A stretch of DNA of 20,832 nucleotides, taken from positions 1 to 20,832 of the forward strand of contig JAUJNC010000119.1 in assembly GCA_030446525.1 (NCBI GenBank), written 5' to 3'. A program made the translations under genes and the position numbers. The DNA comes from Armatimonadaceae bacterium. Its GTDB lineage: Bacteria > Armatimonadota > Armatimonadia > Armatimonadales > Armatimonadaceae. The notes under the pieces were generated by a model, which saw only the letters and a program-made list of their open reading frames with translations, ran no database searches and had not been told where the DNA came from. This document shows positions 17,151-20,832 of the stretch, piece after piece. Numbering within the stretch: position 1 is the first letter of the stretch; every line of letters begins with the position of its first letter.

Positions 17151-18086
17151 ATGGAATATCGCCCCCTGGGCCGCACCGGCCTGCAGGTTTCCGCCCTCAG
17201 CTACGGCGCCTCGCCGCTCGGCGGGGTCTTCGGCGAGATCGACGAGGCGGAGGGCGTCGCCTGCGTCCGCCGCGCGCTGGAGCTGGGCATCAACTTCATC
17301 GATGTCTCGCCCTACTACGGCCTGACCAGGGCCGAGGCCGTGCTCGGCAGGGCGCTGCGGGGCGTGCCGCGCGACGCGTACCATCTGGCCACCAAGGTCG
17401 GGCGCTACGGCGAGGACGCCTTCGACTTCTCCGCCGAGCGCGTCACCCGGAGCGTGGACGAGAGCCTGGCGCGGCTCGGCGTCGAGTACGTGGACCTGAT
17501 CCAGTGCCACGACATCGAGTTCGGCGACCTGGGTCAGGTGGTGGACGAGACGCTGCCGGCGCTGGAGCGGGTGCGCGCGGTGGGCAAGGCGCGCTTCCTC
17601 GGCATCACCGGCCTGCCGCTGAAGGTCTTCCGCGACGTCGCCGCGCGCGCGCCCGTCGACACGATTTTGAGTTACTGCCGTTACACCCTGAGCGACACCG
17701 CGCTCGAAAGCCTGCTGCCGTGGCTGCGCGAGAAGAAGGTCGGCGTGATCTCGGCCTCGCCGCTGTCGATGGGCCTGCTGACCGAGAAGGGCCCGCCCGC
17801 GTGGCACCCGGCGCCGGACGCGATCAAGGCGGCCTGCGCCCGCGCCGCCGCGCACTGCCGCGACCGGGGCAGCGACATCGCCAAGCTCGCGCTGCAGTTC
17901 GCCGTCGCCAACGAGGACATCGCCACCACACTGGTCGGCACCGCAAGCCCCGCCAACATCGAAAAGAACGTGCGCTGGATCGGGGAACCGGCCGATGAAG
18001 AGTTTCTGGCCGACGTGCGCGCGATCTTAGCGCCCGTCCAGAACTGCACCTGGCCCAGCGGCCGCCCCGAGAACAACGATGCTTGA
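17151..18086 (+). CDS. Aldo/keto reductase, L-galactose/L-fucose dehydrogenase-like
   Basis: This intact 311-residue cytoplasmic AKR is expected to oxidise an aldose at C1 to a lactone with NAD(P)+. The catalytic tetrad is visible: Asp51 and Tyr56 in DVSPYYG, Lys82 in ATKVGRY, and His120 in CHDIEFG. From memory it resembles plant L-galactose dehydrogenase strikingly along its whole length. Shared blocks include GASPLGGVFG, FDFSAERV, CHDIEFGDL, GITGLPL, VGVISASPLSMGLLTEKGPP and TWPSG near the C-terminus. Bacterial L-fucose dehydrogenases belong to the same group, and L-fucose is 6-deoxy-L-galactose. With an alpha-L-fucosidase just upstream, L-fucose is the most plausible substrate. It starts 13 bases after the fucosidase stop, and its last eight bases overlap the RbsD-like gene. 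No frame breaks are seen. Confidence 0.92.
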   Translation: MEYRPLGRTGLQVSALSYGASPLGGVFGEIDEAEGVACVRRALELGINFIDVSPYYGLTRAEAVLGRALRGVPRDAYHLATKVGRYGEDAFDFSAERVTRSVDESLARLGVEYVDLIQCHDIEFGDLGQVVDETLPALERVRAVGKARFLGITGLPLKVFRDVAARAPVDTILSYCRYTLSDTALESLLPWLREKKVGVISASPLSMGLLTEKGPPAWHPAPDAIKAACARAAAHCRDRGSDIAKLALQFAVANEDIATTLVGTASPANIEKNVRWIGEPADEEFLADVRAILAPVQNCTWPSGRPENNDA

Positions 18087-18468
18087 AGGGGGCATCCTCA
18101 ACCCCCACGTTCTGTCGCTGCTGGCGCGCGTGCGGCACACCAACAGCCTCGTCATCGCCGACCGGGGCTTCCCGTTCTGGCCGCAGATCGAGACGGTGGA
18201 TCTGTCGCTCGTGGACGATGTGCCGACGGTGCTCCAGGTTCTGGCGGCGATCCGCCCCAACTTCCGTGTCGGCGAGGCGTTCATGGCACAGGAGTTCGAC
18301 GCCCAAAACGACGCACGCACGCAGGAGGCGTTCGCGGACGCGCTGCACGGCATCGCCGTGGTTAAAGAGCCGCACGCCGCGTTCAAGGGGCGGGTGCCGC
18401 ACGCCATCGGCCTGATCCGCACCGGGGACACGACCCCGTACGCGAACATGATCTTGGTGTCCGCGTGA
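18079..18468 (+). CDS. RbsD/FucU-family sugar mutarotase
   Basis: This 129-residue protein would interconvert sugar anomers or ring forms, as RbsD does for ribose and FucU for fucose. His20 and Asp28 (RHTNSLVIADRG) sit exactly where RbsD has its catalytic pair, and TPYANMIL near the C-terminus (Tyr121, Asn123) matches the sugar-binding end. It opens MLEGGILNPHVLSLLARV, closer to RbsD than to FucU. Even so, its neighbours (fucosidase and L-fucose/L-galactose dehydrogenase-like enzyme) argue for a 6-deoxyhexose or related sugar. Members of this family act as cytoplasmic oligomers. The ATG lies inside the end of the AKR gene (8-base overlap), and the stop overlaps the GTG of the membrane-protein gene, so the three are probably translationally coupled. 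Confidence 0.92.
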   Translation: MLEGGILNPHVLSLLARVRHTNSLVIADRGFPFWPQIETVDLSLVDDVPTVLQVLAAIRPNFRVGEAFMAQEFDAQNDARTQEAFADALHGIAVVKEPHAAFKGRVPHAIGLIRTGDTTPYANMILVSA

Positions 18469-20429
18469 GCGCCGTCTTGCCAGGGGCCCGCGCCGTGACG
18501 GCGCGGGCCGTGCAGATCGGCCTGCTGGGCGCGGCGCTGCTATGCGCCGTGACGCCCTACAACAACAAAAAGATCGCCGCCACGCTGCTCGGCGGCAACC
18601 AGTTCCCGATCTTCGCCCTGTTCGTCCTGATCGTCCTGGCCGGCGTCAACGTCCCCCTGCGGCTCGTCCGGCCCGCGTGGGCGTTCGCGCCGGGCGAGCT
18701 GCTGACCGTCTGGACCCTGATCCTGGTCGCCTCCGGCATCCCGTCCTCGGGCATGATGCGCACCTTCCTCCCCAACATCGCCGCGCCGCACTACTTCTCC
18801 AACGACCGCAACGACTGGGAGGCGCGGGTCTGGGCGGGCGCGCCGGACTGGCTGAAGATGCACGACGCCGAGGCGGCCAAAGCCTTCTTCACCGGCTATC
18901 CGCGCGGGCAGGAGCGGATCCCCTGGGAGGCGTGGGCCGGGCCGCTCTTCTTCTGGGGCGTCCTCGCCGTCCTGTTCCTCGTCGCCTCATTCTGCGTCGC
19001 CAACCTGCTGCGGCGCCAGTGGGTGGAAAACGAGAAGTTCGCCTTTCCGCTGGTCGCCGTGCCGCTCCTGCTGTCCGAGGAGCCGGAGGGCGGACGTCTG
19101 CTGAACCGCGTCCTGCGCAGCCCGCTGATGTGGCTGGCGGTCCTGCTCACCACGGCGCTGCACACCGTCAACGGGCTGCACTTGCTATACCCGTCCGTGC
19201 CGGGCATCCGCACGAGCGTCAACCTGCTGGAGCATCTGCCCGCGCCCCCGTGGAGCCAGCTGGACTGGTTCCCCGTCAGTCTCCACCCGCTCATGGTCGG
19301 CCTGACCTACCTGCTGTCCCTGGAGGTCTCCTTCTCCTTCTGGTTCTTCTTCCTGTTCTACAAGGCCCAGATACTGCTCTGCGCCGTCTATAACTGGCAG
19401 ATGCCGGGGGTGCTGGGCGCGTACGGCTACAAGCAGTTCCACGCGCTGCAATCGTTCGGAGGCGCGGCCGGTCTGCTCGTGTGGGTGCTGTGGACCGGGA
19501 AAGGGCACCTGCGCGGCGTCTGGGACAAGGCGTGGGGCGGCCCGCGCGCCGGCGCCATCGACGACGAGCGCGAGATGTTTTCGTACCGGGCGACGCTGCT
19601 GGGGCTCCTCCTCTCCTACGGGGGCATCGCGCTTTGGCTGGTTGCGGCCGGCGTGTCGGCGGGACTCGTCCTGCTGTCCCTGCTCCTGATGACCCTGGCC
19701 CTGGTGGTCATCTCCTGGATGGTCTGCCAGGCCGGGATGCTCTTCGCGCAGACCGCCTACGGCTCCATCGACATCATCGCGCCGACGCACGGGACCGCCG
19801 GCCTCCCGGTCCCGTCGCTTTACACGCAGTACCGCTTCGAGGGCTCCTTCTTCTACAACACGCGCGAGATGGTCATCCCCTCGGTCCTGAACGGCGCCAA
19901 GGCCGCCGACTCCGTGGGGTTCCCGGCGCGGCGGCTGTTCTGGGGCATGGTCGCCTCCATCGCCATCACCCTGGTGGTATCCGCGGCCGCCTCGCTCGCG
20001 CTGCCGTATCTGGGCGGCGGCGCGAACGCCATCGGGAACAACTGGGTGTACAACGCCGCCCCGCAGAAGCCGCTGCTGCTTTTCGGCGGCATGGCGTCCG
20101 TGCCGTATGTCGGGTCGTGGACGAACGGGCTGCACATCCTCGGCGGTTTCGGGGGCGTCCTCGGGCTGCTCGCCTACCGCGCCTATCTGGGTCTGGGCCT
20201 GCACCCCATCGGGTTCCTGGGCGCGTCGGTCCACGCCACGCACGCGCTGTGGTTCTCGATGTTCCTGGGCTGGCTGTTCAAATCGCTCGTCCTGCGTTAC
20301 GGCGGGATGAAGGGTTACGCCACGATGCTGCCGTTCTTCCTGGGCCTGATCGTCGGCGACGTCCTCAACGCCGTGGTCTGGATCGCGCTCGGTTACGCCA
20401 CGGGCACCGGCTACCGCATCCTGCCGTAG
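18465..20429 (+). CDS. Large polytopic membrane protein, DUF6785/DUF6784-type (OPT-like), putative transporter
   Basis: This intact 654-residue integral membrane protein has about 12-14 hydrophobic segments. Examples lie near residues 14-31, 44-66, 74-92, 160-185, 215-235, 270-310, 375-430, 495-515 and 560-650. Recognisable features are the motif NKKIAATLLGG after the first segment, QWVENEKFAFPLVAVPLLL before the mid-region, the loop GAYGYKQFHALQSFGG, and HGTAGLPVPSLYTQYRFEG. These fit the DUF6785/DUF6784 membrane proteins common in Planctomycetota-like genomes, which I recall as distant relatives of oligopeptide (OPT) transporters; I could not check this. The GTG start overlaps the RbsD-like stop (GTGA), so it is the last gene of a coupled trio. 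Import or export of a sugar handled by those enzymes is the natural inference. No terminator is clear after it. Confidence 0.8.
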   Translation: MSAVLPGARAVTARAVQIGLLGAALLCAVTPYNNKKIAATLLGGNQFPIFALFVLIVLAGVNVPLRLVRPAWAFAPGELLTVWTLILVASGIPSSGMMRTFLPNIAAPHYFSNDRNDWEARVWAGAPDWLKMHDAEAAKAFFTGYPRGQERIPWEAWAGPLFFWGVLAVLFLVASFCVANLLRRQWVENEKFAFPLVAVPLLLSEEPEGGRLLNRVLRSPLMWLAVLLTTALHTVNGLHLLYPSVPGIRTSVNLLEHLPAPPWSQLDWFPVSLHPLMVGLTYLLSLEVSFSFWFFFLFYKAQILLCAVYNWQMPGVLGAYGYKQFHALQSFGGAAGLLVWVLWTGKGHLRGVWDKAWGGPRAGAIDDEREMFSYRATLLGLLLSYGGIALWLVAAGVSAGLVLLSLLLMTLALVVISWMVCQAGMLFAQTAYGSIDIIAPTHGTAGLPVPSLYTQYRFEGSFFYNTREMVIPSVLNGAKAADSVGFPARRLFWGMVASIAITLVVSAAASLALPYLGGGANAIGNNWVYNAAPQKPLLLFGGMASVPYVGSWTNGLHILGGFGGVLGLLAYRAYLGLGLHPIGFLGASVHATHALWFSMFLGWLFKSLVLRYGGMKGYATMLPFFLGLIVGDVLNAVVWIALGYATGTGYRILP

Positions 20430-20491
20430 CCGGGAACGAAGGGACCTGGCGCCATCGGCACGAGGAGGAAACGTCCCCTGGTTGCCGAAGC

Positions 20492-20808
20492 CTAAGCCGC
20501 GGCCGGCGCCCTCTCAGCCATTCGTTCTCTCCAACGCCGCCGCCCCGTGGCGGCCGGTCTCGAGTCCGTACCGGGCCGGGTTCCTATCGTTTCCGTCTGC
20601 TCCCAGAAAAACATGTGACCAGCGTTGGGGATCTTGACGATGACGGCACGGGGCAGGTTGGCCTTCACAAGATCCGCATCCTGGTCGTGCACCGTTAAGC
20701 CGTGATCCAGTCCCCTGGCAGAAGCAGCGTGGGACACTTCACCTGCCGCAATGCGCCTTCCAGATCGAATCCGTGCAGCAGGATGAGAACCCTCTTCGTC
20801 GCTCCCAT
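20492..20808 (-). pseudogene. C-terminal fragment of an alpha/beta hydrolase, frame-broken
   Basis: Minus-strand blocks EGALRQVKCPTLLLPGDW and VKANLPRAVIVKIPNAGHMF (then FWEQ) match the last part of the alpha/beta-hydrolase fold: the strand after the cap, and the catalytic His in GH. They lie in two frames, with a break near 20695-20705. All three minus-strand frames have stops just beyond 20810, and the nucleophile-elbow part of the protein is absent. This is therefore a remnant of roughly 70 recognisable residues, unless more frame errors hide the rest beyond the right edge. The tail to the stop at 20492 is not hydrolase-like. It is transcribed against the membrane-protein gene and seems unrelated to the sugar operon. 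Confidence 0.55.
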
Positions 20809-20832
20809 TCGTCAGAAACCCTCATCTAAAGC

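Noticed and set aside
19185..20243. 352-codon minus-strand open frame opposite the membrane protein
   Set aside because: Charged, repetitive composition produced by the complement of hydrophobic codons; the plus-strand protein is intact.
20482..20650. Possible plus-strand gene starting at TTG 20482 after GAGGAGG
   Set aside because: The RBS-to-start distance is long, the peptide is proline-rich and unrecognised, and it runs antisense to the hydrolase motif IPNAGHMFFWEQ.

Overview
The window is GC-rich bacterial DNA with long coding stretches and short gaps. It looks like a carbohydrate-utilisation locus from an uncultured or little-studied heterotroph. Several families together (a PEP-hydrolase-like TIM barrel, an unusual Gfo/Idh/MocA protein, a FAD_oxidored-type protein, DUF5060 and GH116 hydrolases, and a DUF6785/DUF6784-type membrane protein) recall Planctomycetota, Armatimonadota, Hydrogenedentota or Verrucomicrobiota/Lentisphaerota. 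This is an inference from gene content, not a phylogenetic result.

Left arm, minus strand (7052 down to 1). Two tandem operons are led by near-identical promoter modules, 44-bp repeats at 7009-7052 and 4732-4775. The first encodes a TIM-barrel/PEP-hydrolase-like protein and a Gfo/Idh/MocA oxidoreductase. The second encodes a LacI-type regulator, an 11-codon mini-cistron, a ribose-type sugar ABC ATPase, its permease and its lipoprotein binding protein, which runs off the left edge. A nested hairpin lies between permease and binding protein.

Right arm, plus strand (7155 to 20429). First comes a Tat-exported GH116-type glucosidase with an inserted lectin-like domain. Next is a secreted DUF5060/TIM-barrel glycosidase. 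A five-gene run then starts behind a near-consensus promoter at 13364-13393: FAD-dependent oxidoreductase, GH29 alpha-L-fucosidase, aldo/keto reductase very like L-galactose/L-fucose dehydrogenase, RbsD/FucU-type mutarotase and a large polytopic membrane protein. The last three overlap by a few bases. The right edge carries a fragment of an alpha/beta hydrolase on the minus strand.

Working model (inference): exported hydrolases release fucose- and glucose-type sugars, the ABC transporter or the polytopic protein imports them, the mutarotase equilibrates anomers, and the dehydrogenase starts oxidation, with the LacI protein sensing an imported sugar.

An important caveat is that reading frames between about 5.9 and 16.7 kb are broken roughly 35-40 times by apparent one- or two-base indels. 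The genes at 1-4704 and 17151-20429 are clean. Frame-corrected products are clear family members, so sequencing or assembly error is the likelier cause, but decay of this block cannot be excluded from sequence alone. I saw no tRNA, rRNA, CRISPR array, insertion sequence or replication origin.
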